From Foliimonas ilicis (GTDB taxonomy: Bacteria > Pseudomonadota > Alphaproteobacteria > Rhizobiales > Rhizobiaceae), in NCBI RefSeq assembly GCF_039939195.1, contig NZ_JBDUUH010000019.1, positions 1 through 64,000 on the forward strand: a DNA stretch of 64,000 nucleotides, given 5' to 3'. Position 1 is the stretch's first letter, and each line of letters begins with the position of its first letter. The notes under the pieces were generated by a model. The model ran no database searches. It was not told where the DNA came from and saw only the letters and a program-made list of their open reading frames with translations. Position numbers and translations under genes: made by a program. Below, one piece after another: positions 44,836-54,353 of the stretch.

Positions 44836-45795
44836 CTATCCAGGCAAAGCTGGAGCTTTGGCTGTATTCACCGCGTTCACGACGTAATTGGCAATCATCA
44901 AATCGAGATGTGCGCCCCCGCCATTCTTGAAGAGGGTAATCTGTTCCTCTGATCGCCGGCTGGGGCCGTCCGCTGCCACCAGATCGTAAAGATCGCCACG
45001 CACATGATCCCGCGTGATGACACCAGACTGGATCGGCTGCATCAGCTCTCCGATCTGCTCGACGACCGTATCGACGTAATCCACATAGACCAGAGATGAA
45101 GCGATCAGATTGTCATCAGCCTCGCGCATGTCGGGAGTGAACGCACCGATTAGGTCGATATGCGTGCCGGGGCGCACCCACTGCCCGAGAACGACTGGCT
45201 GCTGCGACATGGTTGCGGCCGAAACGATATCAGCTTGTCCAACCGCTTTCGGCAGGTCGGTAACAGCCGCCACCTCGGACCTGATATCGTTGAGCGTTGC
45301 GGCAAGAGCTTGCGCCTGTTCCGGGCGACGCGACCAGATGGAGATGCGCTCAACGCTGGGAAACGCTGCATCATAGGCCCGCGCCAATGTCGAAGCCACC
45401 ATTCCGGCTCCAACAATGACCAGATGACTGCTGTCTGGCCGTGCCAGGCATTGAGCACCCAGAACGGAGTCCGCTGAGGTCTTGTATTGCGTGACCACTC
45501 TGCTCTCGATAACGGCGCGTATCGACCCGCAATCGGGATCGTAGAGCAATACGGCGCCCTGTACCGAGGGCAGCCCTTTCTGCGCATTACCGGGGAACAC
45601 GCTCTCACCCTTGATCACGAAACCAAGTCCCTCGATGCGGGCGGCACGGTTTAGAAGCTTTGCATCACCCGAACCCAGGAGCAAATCTCCCTGCTGAGGA
45701 CGAGCAAGCTTATGGCCCCGACGCAGAGCGTCGATCGCGCCGGGCCAGTCAAGCGCGTTTTCGCATCCCTCATAGGTCAGGAGTTGTGGCAGCAT
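44836..45795 (-). CDS. Ornithine cyclodeaminase/mu-crystallin family protein
   Basis: 319 residues. It has the Rossmann loop VIVGAGMVASTLARAYDA near 125-142 and the conserved QYKTSADSVLGA and GAFTPDM segments. Members convert ornithine to proline or act as imine/ketimine reductases or alanine dehydrogenases with NAD(P)H; the choice cannot be made here. The ATG at 45795 has only a weak purine-rich ribosome site. It has no operon partner. Confidence 0.82.
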   Translation of the reverse strand: MLPQLLTYEGCENALDWPGAIDALRRGHKLARPQQGDLLLGSGDAKLLNRAARIEGLGFVIKGESVFPGNAQKGLPSVQGAVLLYDPDCGSIRAVIESRVVTQYKTSADSVLGAQCLARPDSSHLVIVGAGMVASTLARAYDAAFPSVERISIWSRRPEQAQALAATLNDIRSEVAAVTDLPKAVGQADIVSAATMSQQPVVLGQWVRPGTHIDLIGAFTPDMREADDNLIASSLVYVDYVDTVVEQIGELMQPIQSGVITRDHVRGDLYDLVAADGPSRRSEEQITLFKNGGGAHLDLMIANYVVNAVNTAKAPALPG

Positions 45796-45984
45796 GTTTT
45801 TCTTTATCCATCACGAGCAACTTGCCCTTGTAAACTGAGGCCGATTCCGAACCACACGCAAACGTCCGATATGTTCGCAGCGCTGGCAACGCACATTTCT
45901 CCATGCAGCGCTCCCTTTCCACCAAACTGCAACCTTTCCTTATTGCCGGTTCTCTTTCGTCCGCCATTTTTTCGCGGGACCAAA

Positions 45985-46671
45985 CTACTCGGCGTAAGCG
46001 ACCCAGCCTTTGATGCTCAATCCGGCATAGAACAGGCTGGCATTCGAAAATCCTGCATCGCACAGCATTGTCACCTCTTCCTCCGGTGACAGGATCGTCA
46101 GCCTGCTGCCTACGGCCTGACGGGCTTTCTCCGCATGGGCAGCGTCCATTCCATTCGACAGGCCGAAGGCGACATGACGGGCTACCCATAAGGATCGCTC
46201 AGGCTCGGTCTGCGGGAAGCTCAGATGGACCATGACAAATGGCGCACCGGGCTTCAGGCGGCGCCGGATTTGCTTCATGGTTTCGAGGCGTTGATCGTGA
46301 GGGATAAAATGGAATGTCAGAATGGATGTGGCGGCATCGAACGGCCCTTGCGGGGCGGCATCGATATAGCCCTCATGAAACCGCATCCGCGCGGCGTGCG
46401 GCCCCGTCACCTGCTCGGCCAGCCGAAGCATATCGGCTGAAGGGTCCACGCCATCGAATGACCATCCCGAATGCGCTTCGGCGAGCGCCTTGAGCTCCTG
46501 TCCGCCACCCGCCCCCAATACCAGCACACGGCCATCCGGCGGCGTACGCTCTGCGAGCAACAGCGACACCATCCGGTGAAGGCTGGAATAACCAGGAACC
46601 TGCCGCGGCGGACCTTCGGCATACGAACTGACGGAGCTACCGGAAAAAGGAGTTTCGATGTTGCGAGGCAT
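45985..46671 (-). CDS. Class I SAM-dependent methyltransferase
   Basis: 228 residues. Motif I VLVLGAGGGQELK binds S-adenosylmethionine, GVDPSADML is the acidic loop and DAATSILTFHFIP motif IV; the later KPGAPFVMVHLSF strand completes the fold. Substrate unknown. It has no obvious operon partner; the upstream flank carries a degenerate repeat end. Confidence 0.8.
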   Translation of the reverse strand: MPRNIETPFSGSSVSSYAEGPPRQVPGYSSLHRMVSLLLAERTPPDGRVLVLGAGGGQELKALAEAHSGWSFDGVDPSADMLRLAEQVTGPHAARMRFHEGYIDAAPQGPFDAATSILTFHFIPHDQRLETMKQIRRRLKPGAPFVMVHLSFPQTEPERSLWVARHVAFGLSNGMDAAHAEKARQAVGSRLTILSPEEEVTMLCDAGFSNASLFYAGLSIKGWVAYAE

Positions 46672-46844
46672 GGAATTTTCCCGGTGTCGAGCATGGCAAA
46701 TGTCATGATGCCCTACACGCAGAGTACGTCAGCCAGGCAACATCAGTTCATGTAACTTAATATGTTTCATGATGGATCGAGTGTCAAGGTCACAGGCGGA
46801 AGCAGGCGATTTCCGTTTCACCCGCTCTTCATTGTCGTGAAGCT

Positions 46845-46864
46845 GTGCGTCCTTCGAGGCTCAC
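46845..46864 (+). repeat. Solitary end of a family 1 repeat
   Basis: GTGCGTCCTTCGAGGCTCAC matches the first 20 bases of a family 1 arm at 23005 exactly, then identity stops. The last four bases provide the stop codon of the DUF1801 gene on the minus strand. Confidence 0.75.
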
Positions 46865-47334
46865 ATTTTCTCGCCGGGCAATTGGCTGGCCCGTTTCACC
46901 CAGTCGGCGAACTGGACTTCATCGAACTGATCGTCCTCGTAGATGTCGAGATAGCGTACATGCTGCTGCTTGGATTTACCGGGCGGGAGAGGATGCAGGG
47001 ACGCGCCGTGAAAGAAGGCCACCTTGATATACTTCGTCATGCAGTGAAAACTCAAAAACCAGATCCCGCTCTCGACGCCGTAAAAAGGCGAGTTCCATTT
47101 GACGGCCTTGCTCACGCCGGGAACGGTGCGCTCGACAAGCGCGTCGAGGCGGCGGCCGATGTCGCTTTTCCAGCCCGGCATCGCCGCAATATAGGCCTGC
47201 ACAGGGACGTCTCCATATCCCTTGGCAATTTGTGGATTGCCCCCAGTAAGGAGTGTGACCTTGCTGGGTTCCGGCTGAGGTGCGGATTTTCGTGGCTTGG
47301 CGGGCGCTTTCGTCTTGGGCGCTTCATTGGCCAT
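46861..47334 (-). CDS. DUF1801 family protein
   Basis: 157 residues: a Lys/Pro/Ala-rich tail (about 5-28) and a small alpha/beta domain of the DUF1801/YdhG type with VKWNSPFYG, GIWFLSFHCMTKYIKV and FHGASLHP. Function unknown; relatives include iron-chaperone-fold proteins. GGAG lies ten bases before the ATG. The stop TGA comes from a repeat fragment, so the natural C terminus may have been altered by the repeat. Confidence 0.75.
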   Translation of the reverse strand: MANEAPKTKAPAKPRKSAPQPEPSKVTLLTGGNPQIAKGYGDVPVQAYIAAMPGWKSDIGRRLDALVERTVPGVSKAVKWNSPFYGVESGIWFLSFHCMTKYIKVAFFHGASLHPLPPGKSKQQHVRYLDIYEDDQFDEVQFADWVKRASQLPGEKM

Positions 47335-47376
47335 TATGTTCACGCTCCTTCGGCCCGGTGGCCCGATCCATCACTG

Positions 47377-50343
47377 TCATTTCCGCTTCGGGCGAAGCAA
47401 TTGGCTGAAATGCTTCCTGACCATCTGGGACGTTTCCTTGACATGCGCTTCGAGCACGCCGAAATCCGGCAGATCCGTTGTTCTGAGCAGAAGATAGGAC
47501 AGGCCCGGCGGCACATCTTCACGCTCGAACGGGCCTGTCAGGCAAAGGCGGATCATCTGCGTCAGCGCCGCATAGAGAGCGTTGGCGTCGACCAGTTCCT
47601 GCCTCGTTTGTGCATCCACGAAACCGGCATCGAGGCGGGCCAGAACCTCACCGGTGGCGGTTACCCTGCCCTCGCCGGAAACATGGCCGGAAAGGGTCGC
47701 GCATTGCGCGATGAATTCGAGATCGATCAGGCCGCCGGGAACCAGCTTTATGTCCCAGAGGTCGCGAGGCGGCTTTTCCGCTTCGATCATCTTGCGCATT
47801 TCCGAGGCGTCTTTCAGAAGCTTCGCCTCATCGCGCGGCAGAGCAATGATTTCGCTCACTTCCTGCTCGATAGCTTCGCCCAATGACGGATCGCCAGCAA
47901 CGATGCGCGCCCGCGTCAGCGCCATATGCTCCCACGTCCAGGCGCTCTCGCGCTGATATTTTCGGAAGGAATCTATGTGGGTGGCCACCGGCCCCTTGTT
48001 GCCGGAAGGCCGAAGCCGCAGATCGAGTTCGTAGAGAACGCCTTCAGCCGTTGGTGCGGAAACCGCCGCGATAAGCCGTTGCGTCATGCGCGAATAATAG
48101 TGCGAGGGCGCCAGCGGCTTTTCGCCATCGGATTCCTCCGCATCCGCATCATGGTCGTAAAGCAGGATCAGATCGACGTCAGAACCCGCCGTCAGTTCGC
48201 GGCTGCCGAGCTTGCCCATGCCGAGTATCGCGACCTTGCCGCCCTTGACCTTGCCGTGGCGGATGGCGAATTCGTCGGTAACCGCCGTGAGCGATGCATC
48301 GATCGTCAGATCGGCCAGATCGGAAAACGCCTTGCCCGCCCGCGCCGCGTCGATCGAGCCTGCAAGCAGGCGAACGCCGATCAGGAATTTCTGCTCTGCC
48401 GCAAAAATGCGTAGGCGGTCGAGTACTTCTTCATAGAGCGTCAGACCGCCGATAAAGGATTCAAGTCTGGCCGCGAGATACTGCCGGTTGGGGAGTTCCG
48501 AGAGCAGTGCAGGATCGAGCAACCCATCGAAAACATGCGGCCTTCTGGTGATCACCGCTGCCAGACGCGGTGCCGCGCCCATGATCGTCGCCAGCAGCTT
48601 GAGCAGCGGTGGGTTGGTCTGCAACAGAGAGAAAAGCTGAATGCCGGCAGGCAGGCCCGCCAGAAACTCATCGAAGCGCAAAAGCGCCTCGTCGGCCCGT
48701 TGTGTCTTGCCGAAAGCTTCGAGGAGCGCAGGCGTCAGTTCGGTCAGCCTCTCACGTGCTTCTGCGGACCGTGTCGCGCGGTAGCGCCCGAAATGCCAGC
48801 CGCGAATGACCCGGCAAATGTCGCTCGGACGCTGAAAGCCCAAACTGTGTAGCGTCTGGAGCGTGTCAGGGTCGTCCACATCGCCGGTAAAGACGAGATT
48901 GCCGATGCCGGAAGAAAGCTCCGGCGCCGTCTCGAACAGCGCTGCATAGTGCTTTTCAACTTCCTGCAACGAGCTTCGGAACGCAGCCGAAAACGCCGTC
49001 GCATTGCGAAAACCCAGCATGCGCGCAATGCGCTCTATGCCTTCATCGTCTTCGGGAAGTGTATGGCTTTGCTCGTCGGCAACCATCTGAATGGCATGTT
49101 CGACCTGCCGCAAGAACCAGTATTGGTCGCAAAGCGCGTCGCGCGCTTCGCTGGTGATCCAGCCGCGTTCGGCGAGTTGTCCGAGCATCGCGATCGTTCC
49201 GCTGCCGCGCAATTCAGGAAAACGGCCACCGGCGATCAGTTGCTGCGTCTGCACGAAAAACTCTATCTCGCGGATGCCACCGCGTCCAAGTTTCACGTTG
49301 TGGCCTTTGACGGCGATTTCGCCATGGCCCTTATGGGCATGGATCTGGCGTTTGATCGAATGGACGTCCGCGATGGCCGCGAAATCCATATATTTGCGCC
49401 AGACATAGGGGCGCAGTTCCTTCAGAAAATTCTCGCCCGCGCTGATGTCGCCCGCGATAGGCCGTGCCTTGATCATCGCGGCGCGTTCCCAGTTCTGCCC
49501 CCTACCCTCGTAATAGAGCAGCGCGGCCGGAACCGGGATTGCAAGCGGCGTCGAGCCGGGGTCGGGCCTCAACCGAAGGTCGGTGCGGAAAACATAACCA
49601 TGCTCGGTGCGGTCCTGCAGGATACGCACCAGCCGCTTGGTCAGGCGCGCGAACAGTTCCGTGGCGTCCAGCGGGTCGGGCACTGCCTCCGCTTCGGGCT
49701 CAAGGAAGACGATCAGATCTATATCGGACGAGAAATTCAGCTCGTGCGCGCCGAGCTTGCCCATGCCGAGCACGATCCAGCCGGAACCCTTGCCGGGATT
49801 TTCAGGGTCGGGAAGTTTAAGCTTTCCCTGCGCATGTGCGTCGAGCAGAAGAAAATCGACCGCCGCCGCCGTGCAACGATCCGCAAGATCGCTCAACCGC
49901 TGGACGGTGATTTCAGCCTTCACCTCACCGGCCAGTTCGGAAAGCGCGATCAGAAAATGCGCTTCCGATTTCAGAAACCGGAGGCCTTTCATAATCGATG
50001 CCTCGGAGACATCCTCGGTCTTTGGCAGGCCTTCTATCTCTTCGAGGATTTCAGCCAGACGCTGCTCCACGGAAGTATCGAGAAGCCGGTCGAGAATTTC
50101 CGGCCTGCGTCGCACGCAATCGCGCATGAAAGGCGAAAGATCGAACACCGCTGCCAACAAACCGCCGATTTCACCAGACGCCGGCAGCGCTTGGGTCAGG
50201 CGTTCGAGGCCAGCCTCCTGTGCATTTTCCAACAGGTCGGCCATCACGGTCTTCGCATTGTTAGAATCAAGCGGCAGAAGCTTTCGCGACGGTTTGAGGT
50301 GAAAAACCGGGTTTTCCGCGATTTTCTTTGCCGCTTTCGCCAT
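47377..50343 (-). CDS. glnE: Bifunctional glutamine-synthetase adenylyltransferase/deadenylase
   Basis: 988 residues, full length. It adenylylates and deadenylylates glutamine synthetase in response to PII and glutamine. Two nucleotidyltransferase domains are visible: the N-terminal deadenylase with FSSDIDLIVFLE near 205 and the C-terminal adenylyltransferase with TAGSDVDLILLYDHD near 722. Its start abuts the histidine kinase stop with no gap (TAAATG), so it is read from the degP/two-component transcript or from an internal promoter. Confidence 0.94.
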   Translation of the reverse strand: MAKAAKKIAENPVFHLKPSRKLLPLDSNNAKTVMADLLENAQEAGLERLTQALPASGEIGGLLAAVFDLSPFMRDCVRRRPEILDRLLDTSVEQRLAEILEEIEGLPKTEDVSEASIMKGLRFLKSEAHFLIALSELAGEVKAEITVQRLSDLADRCTAAAVDFLLLDAHAQGKLKLPDPENPGKGSGWIVLGMGKLGAHELNFSSDIDLIVFLEPEAEAVPDPLDATELFARLTKRLVRILQDRTEHGYVFRTDLRLRPDPGSTPLAIPVPAALLYYEGRGQNWERAAMIKARPIAGDISAGENFLKELRPYVWRKYMDFAAIADVHSIKRQIHAHKGHGEIAVKGHNVKLGRGGIREIEFFVQTQQLIAGGRFPELRGSGTIAMLGQLAERGWITSEARDALCDQYWFLRQVEHAIQMVADEQSHTLPEDDEGIERIARMLGFRNATAFSAAFRSSLQEVEKHYAALFETAPELSSGIGNLVFTGDVDDPDTLQTLHSLGFQRPSDICRVIRGWHFGRYRATRSAEARERLTELTPALLEAFGKTQRADEALLRFDEFLAGLPAGIQLFSLLQTNPPLLKLLATIMGAAPRLAAVITRRPHVFDGLLDPALLSELPNRQYLAARLESFIGGLTLYEEVLDRLRIFAAEQKFLIGVRLLAGSIDAARAGKAFSDLADLTIDASLTAVTDEFAIRHGKVKGGKVAILGMGKLGSRELTAGSDVDLILLYDHDADAEESDGEKPLAPSHYYSRMTQRLIAAVSAPTAEGVLYELDLRLRPSGNKGPVATHIDSFRKYQRESAWTWEHMALTRARIVAGDPSLGEAIEQEVSEIIALPRDEAKLLKDASEMRKMIEAEKPPRDLWDIKLVPGGLIDLEFIAQCATLSGHVSGEGRVTATGEVLARLDAGFVDAQTRQELVDANALYAALTQMIRLCLTGPFEREDVPPGLSYLLLRTTDLPDFGVLEAHVKETSQMVRKHFSQLLRPKRK

Positions 50344-51771
50344 TTACCCTGCCTTTTGCTCCGGGAATTTCATTACCACGGACAATCCGGGGTTTTCGGG
50401 CAAAAGATCAAGGGTGCCGCCGTGAAATTTCATCACGGCCTTGGCGAGGCTCAAGCCCAGGCCTGAACCTGGCTGGGAGCGGCTTTTTTCGAGGCGCACG
50501 AAACGTTCGGTCACGCGCTGGCGATCGACATCATCGGGAATGCCCTCGCCATTGTCGGCAACTTTCAGCGAGATGAAACCGGCCTCGCGCTTCAAGCTCA
50601 CCAGCACGCGCGGTTTTTCGTTCGAACCGGCTGAGTATTTGATTGCATTGTCGACGATGTTGGAAAGCGCCTGCGCGATCAGTTCGCGGTTGCCCTGAAC
50701 GGCGAATTCGCCAACCACAGAGGCTTCCAGCAAAACTCCGCCCTCTTCCGCAACCGGCTCGTAAAGCTCGACCACATCGCGCACCGCCGCCGCCAGATCG
50801 ACCCGCGACACAGCCTCCGAGGAATAGCCTGCCTCCAGCCGCGAGATCATCAAAATCGCGTTGAAGGTGCGGATGAGCTGGTCGGATTCGGCGATCGTTC
50901 CTTCGAGCGCGGCTTTGTATTGTTCCGGGCTCTGCTTGCCGCCAAGTGCGGATTCAGCCCGATTGCGCAGACGCGTCAGCGGGGTCTTCAAATCATGCGC
51001 GATATTGTCGGAAACCTGTTTCAGTCCCTCGTTGAGGTTCGAAATGCGGCTCAGCATCGTATTGAGATTTTCCGACAGGCGATCGAATTCGTCGCCAGCG
51101 CCGCTCACCGGCAGACGCCCGGAAAGGTCGCCGCCCATGATCCGGCTGCTTGCCTCGGAAACCTTGTCGATGCGCTTCAGCGCCTGACGGCCGACAAAGA
51201 ACCAGATCAGCAAAGCGCCGATCCCCATCATGCCGAGCGCCACCATCAGCGAACGGCTGACGACATCTCGCAGGCGTTCCGGTTCGCCAAGATCGCGGCC
51301 GACCAAAACGATCATCTGGTTCGGAAGCCTGAGCACCAGTGCTATCGCGTCATGGTTGGATTGCCGTGCAGGCTGCGCCGCTACCTCATTGGCTTCGTCA
51401 TTTTCCTGCGGGACAGTCGCTTCACCGTAGCGCCGGTACGAAAATGGCCTTTCGGTCCAGCCCTCGGTTTCCAGAACGCCGGGGGCGATGCTTTCGACAT
51501 TGCCCGAAAGGATGCGGCCATTTGGGTCGGCGATCAGGTACAAATTGGCGCTCGGCTGGCGCGCGCGCATGCCGACGACGCGAACCAGCGTCTGTAGTCC
51601 GCCCCGCTGATAGGCACGTCCAAGCCCCTGCATTTCCTCGTTGATCGTTTCCTGCGTCTGCGATGTCAGAATGTTGACCGACAGCGATGTCATGTAAAAA
51701 ACAAGCAATATCGCGCAAAGCGCGAAAAGCACCATGAACAGCGCCGAAAGCCGCGCTGCCGTCGTCTTCAT
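50344..51771 (-). CDS. Sensor histidine kinase of the DegP-linked two-component system
   Basis: 475 residues. Two membrane segments (about 8-28 and 170-190) bracket a periplasmic domain, then HAMP (about 190-245), HisKA with IAHDLKTPLTRL (His about 259) and HATPase with NAIKYSAG, DNGEGIP and GSGLGLSLA. Order RR then HK, just downstream of degP, is conserved in rhizobia, pointing to an envelope-stress role (inference). The ATG at 51771 gives the first membrane helix in a natural place; 43 residues upstream look non-coding. Weak ribosome site. Confidence 0.85.
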   Translation of the reverse strand: MKTTAARLSALFMVLFALCAILLVFYMTSLSVNILTSQTQETINEEMQGLGRAYQRGGLQTLVRVVGMRARQPSANLYLIADPNGRILSGNVESIAPGVLETEGWTERPFSYRRYGEATVPQENDEANEVAAQPARQSNHDAIALVLRLPNQMIVLVGRDLGEPERLRDVVSRSLMVALGMMGIGALLIWFFVGRQALKRIDKVSEASSRIMGGDLSGRLPVSGAGDEFDRLSENLNTMLSRISNLNEGLKQVSDNIAHDLKTPLTRLRNRAESALGGKQSPEQYKAALEGTIAESDQLIRTFNAILMISRLEAGYSSEAVSRVDLAAAVRDVVELYEPVAEEGGVLLEASVVGEFAVQGNRELIAQALSNIVDNAIKYSAGSNEKPRVLVSLKREAGFISLKVADNGEGIPDDVDRQRVTERFVRLEKSRSQPGSGLGLSLAKAVMKFHGGTLDLLPENPGLSVVMKFPEQKAG

Positions 51772-51799
51772 TATGGCTGGCAGGCGCAGCGACACCGTT

Positions 51800-52519
51800 C
51801 TATGCCCTGAGCATATAGCCCGCGCCGCGCACGGTATGCAGGATCGGCTTGTCGAAGCCTTTTTCGATCTTGCTTCTGAGACGCGACACGTGAACATCAA
51901 TCACATTGGTCTGCGGGTCGAAATGATAATCCCAGACATTTTCCAGAAGCATCGTACGCGTAACCACTTGGCCCGCATGCCGCATCAGATATTCGAGAAG
52001 GCGGAATTCGCGCGGCTGAAGCGTTATGTCGCGCGCCGCGCGGCGCACCGTATGCGACAGCCGATCGAGTTCCAGATCGCCGACGCGATAAACCGTCTCG
52101 GCATCGCGCGACATGGTACGGCGGTTGAGAACTTCGACGCGCGCTAGCAATTCGGTGAAAGCGTAGGGCTTGGTCAGATAATCGTCGCCCCCGGCGCGCA
52201 GGCCGGTCACGCGGTCATCCACTTCGCCTAGCGCAGAAAGGATCAAAACGGGGGTCGAATTGCCCCGCGAACGCAAGGCGGCAATCACGGAAAGACCGTC
52301 GCGGCGCGGCAGCATGCGATCGACGACCATCACGTCGTATTCGCCGCTGTCGGCAAGCGCGAAGCCGGTTTCCCCATCGCCCGCGACATGCGCGGTGTGG
52401 CCGGATTCGGCAAAAGCCTTGCTGAGATAGTCGGCCGCCTCGCGGTCGTCTTCGATAACCAGAATCTTCATGGAGCTGTTATAAGCTAATTCTTCCGGTG
52501 CTGCCGAGCCTATGTTCAT
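51800..52519 (-). CDS. OmpR family response regulator paired with the kinase
   Basis: Receiver domain followed by a winged-helix output domain with REFRLLEYLMRHAG and the VDVHVSRLRSKI recognition segment. The phospho-acceptor Asp lies in VMVVDRML. Translation from ATG 52519 (239 residues) has AGGAG eight bases upstream and adds 16 residues before the MKILVIEDD receiver start at 52471, where no ribosome site is seen; 52519 is preferred on that ground and 52471 remains possible. It is 28 nt from the kinase gene. Confidence 0.83.
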   Translation of the reverse strand: MNIGSAAPEELAYNSSMKILVIEDDREAADYLSKAFAESGHTAHVAGDGETGFALADSGEYDVMVVDRMLPRRDGLSVIAALRSRGNSTPVLILSALGEVDDRVTGLRAGGDDYLTKPYAFTELLARVEVLNRRTMSRDAETVYRVGDLELDRLSHTVRRAARDITLQPREFRLLEYLMRHAGQVVTRTMLLENVWDYHFDPQTNVIDVHVSRLRSKIEKGFDKPILHTVRGAGYMLRA

Positions 52520-52694
52520 AGCTTGAACTCCTGCAAATGCTCCGGGCTTTCGAGCCCGGTGGCGGCAGCCGATGATGGGTCGCCTGCCGCCGGATCGGAC
52601 ACGAAAGAGATACACATCGCGCCGACCCTCGCTCTTCCCTTAGGCCGTACCGGGGGTATGGTCCGGCGGTCGGGAGGAGCTAGGGTTTAAGGCT

Positions 52695-54230
52695 TCAACC
52701 TTTGGCAACCGGCAGCGTCACAAAGCGGCTGGTGTCGTCGCGCGAAACGCGAACCAGCACTGCCTTGCGGCCGGAATTCGCCGCATCGGTCATCGCCTTG
52801 GTCAGATCGGAGGCCTGATTGATGTCGGTCGAGTTGACCGAAACGATCACGTCACCAGCCTGAATGCCGCGGTCGGCCGCGTCACTGTCCGGGTCGACAT
52901 CGGTCACGACAATTCCCTTGCCGTCATCCGAACGCGTCACGGTGAGCCCCAGATCGGCAAGCGAATCCGTTTGGGTTTCGGTATCGGGTGCCGTCTGATC
53001 ATCGGCAGATGCCTGCTTGTCGGTGCCGGGAAGTTCGCCAAGTGCGATCTTCAGATCTTCCGACTTGCCCTTGCGCCAAACCGTCACGTCCACGGACTTT
53101 CCAGGAGCGATGGCTGCAACGAGACGAGCCAGTTCGCGCGGCGAAGACACAGGCTTGCCGTCGAGACCGGTAATCACGTCACCTGCAACGATGCCAGCCT
53201 TTATCGCCGGACCGTCTGCCTGCGCTTCCGAAACGAGCGCGCCCTTGGCATCCGACAGACCGAGCGAGTCGGCGATTTCAGGCGTTACGGGCTGTATCTG
53301 CACGCCGATCCAGCCGCGCTGAACCGAACCCTTTGAGATCAGGTTTTCGACCACTTCGTTCGTGGTGGATGCAGGAATTGCAAACGCGATACCCACATTG
53401 CCGCCCGAAGGCGAGAAGATGGCGGTGTTAACGCCTACGACCTGACCGTTGAGGTTGAAGGCCGGGCCACCCGAATTGCCGCGGTTAACCGCCGCGTCGA
53501 TCTGGATGAAGTCATCGTAAGGGCCTGCGCCAATGTCACGACCGCGAGCCGAGACGATACCGGCTGTCACCGTGCCGCCAAGTCCGAACGGGTTGCCAAC
53601 CGCCACGACCCAGTCACCAACGCGTACCTTCGCGTCATCGGCAAAGCCGACATAGGTGAATTTCTGGTCGCTATCGACTTTTAGCACGGCAAGATCGGTG
53701 CGCGGATCGGTGCCGACGAGCTTGGCGTCGAGTTCCTTGCCGTCATCCGTCACGACCGTATAGGCGGTGCCGCCATCGACGACGTGATTGTTGGTGACGA
53801 CATAGCCGTCTTCGGAAATGAAGAAGCCGGAACCCTGAGCGGTCGGGCGCGCTTCATTGCGATTGCGACGGTTCGGCCTGTTCGGGCGATCCTGCCCGCC
53901 ATCGCCGCGGAATTCACGGAAAAAGCGCTTCATCGGATGATCGTCGGGCAGATTGTCGAAGCCGGGAGGCGCGTTGAACGAGCCGCCACGATTGCTGGTC
54001 GGCTCGACATTCGATTTTACGCGAACGCTGACAACGGCAGGCGATACTTTTTCGACCACATCGGCAAAGCTCGGCGCCTGCGGCGCGTCTACGCGAACCG
54101 CATCGGCGAGAACGGGAGCGGTTACGGTGGTCATTGCGCCAACGCCGATCGCGCCAGCGACTGCGATGGATGCCACGGCTGCCAGAAGCCGGCTGCGTGT
54201 CTTGGATGTCGGGGTGGGAACGCTGTTCAT
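52695..54230 (-). CDS. degP: Do family periplasmic serine protease DegP/HtrA
   Basis: 511 residues. It degrades or refolds damaged envelope proteins. A signal or anchor segment (about 15-45) precedes a trypsin-like domain with His149 (TNNHVV), Asp179 (TDLAVLKV) and Ser253 (RGNSGGP), then two PDZ domains (about 310-395 and 425-505). AAGGACACG sets the ATG at 54230. The gene lies between the cytochrome c maturation genes and the two-component system. Confidence 0.94.
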   Translation of the reverse strand: MNSVPTPTSKTRSRLLAAVASIAVAGAIGVGAMTTVTAPVLADAVRVDAPQAPSFADVVEKVSPAVVSVRVKSNVEPTSNRGGSFNAPPGFDNLPDDHPMKRFFREFRGDGGQDRPNRPNRRNRNEARPTAQGSGFFISEDGYVVTNNHVVDGGTAYTVVTDDGKELDAKLVGTDPRTDLAVLKVDSDQKFTYVGFADDAKVRVGDWVVAVGNPFGLGGTVTAGIVSARGRDIGAGPYDDFIQIDAAVNRGNSGGPAFNLNGQVVGVNTAIFSPSGGNVGIAFAIPASTTNEVVENLISKGSVQRGWIGVQIQPVTPEIADSLGLSDAKGALVSEAQADGPAIKAGIVAGDVITGLDGKPVSSPRELARLVAAIAPGKSVDVTVWRKGKSEDLKIALGELPGTDKQASADDQTAPDTETQTDSLADLGLTVTRSDDGKGIVVTDVDPDSDAADRGIQAGDVIVSVNSTDINQASDLTKAMTDAANSGRKAVLVRVSRDDTSRFVTLPVAKG

Positions 54231-54353
54231 CTTATCGTGTCCTTCTAGACTCAATGCCATCGTGGGCATCGTCGGAAGTACAAATAGGACACATCACATT
54301 ACGGCACTCTTTCCGACGAATGAAACTTTCGTAATGTTCGCGGATAAGAAGAT

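Noticed and set aside
48949..50466. Open frame opposite glnE
   Set aside because: Antisense shadow of a recognised enzyme.
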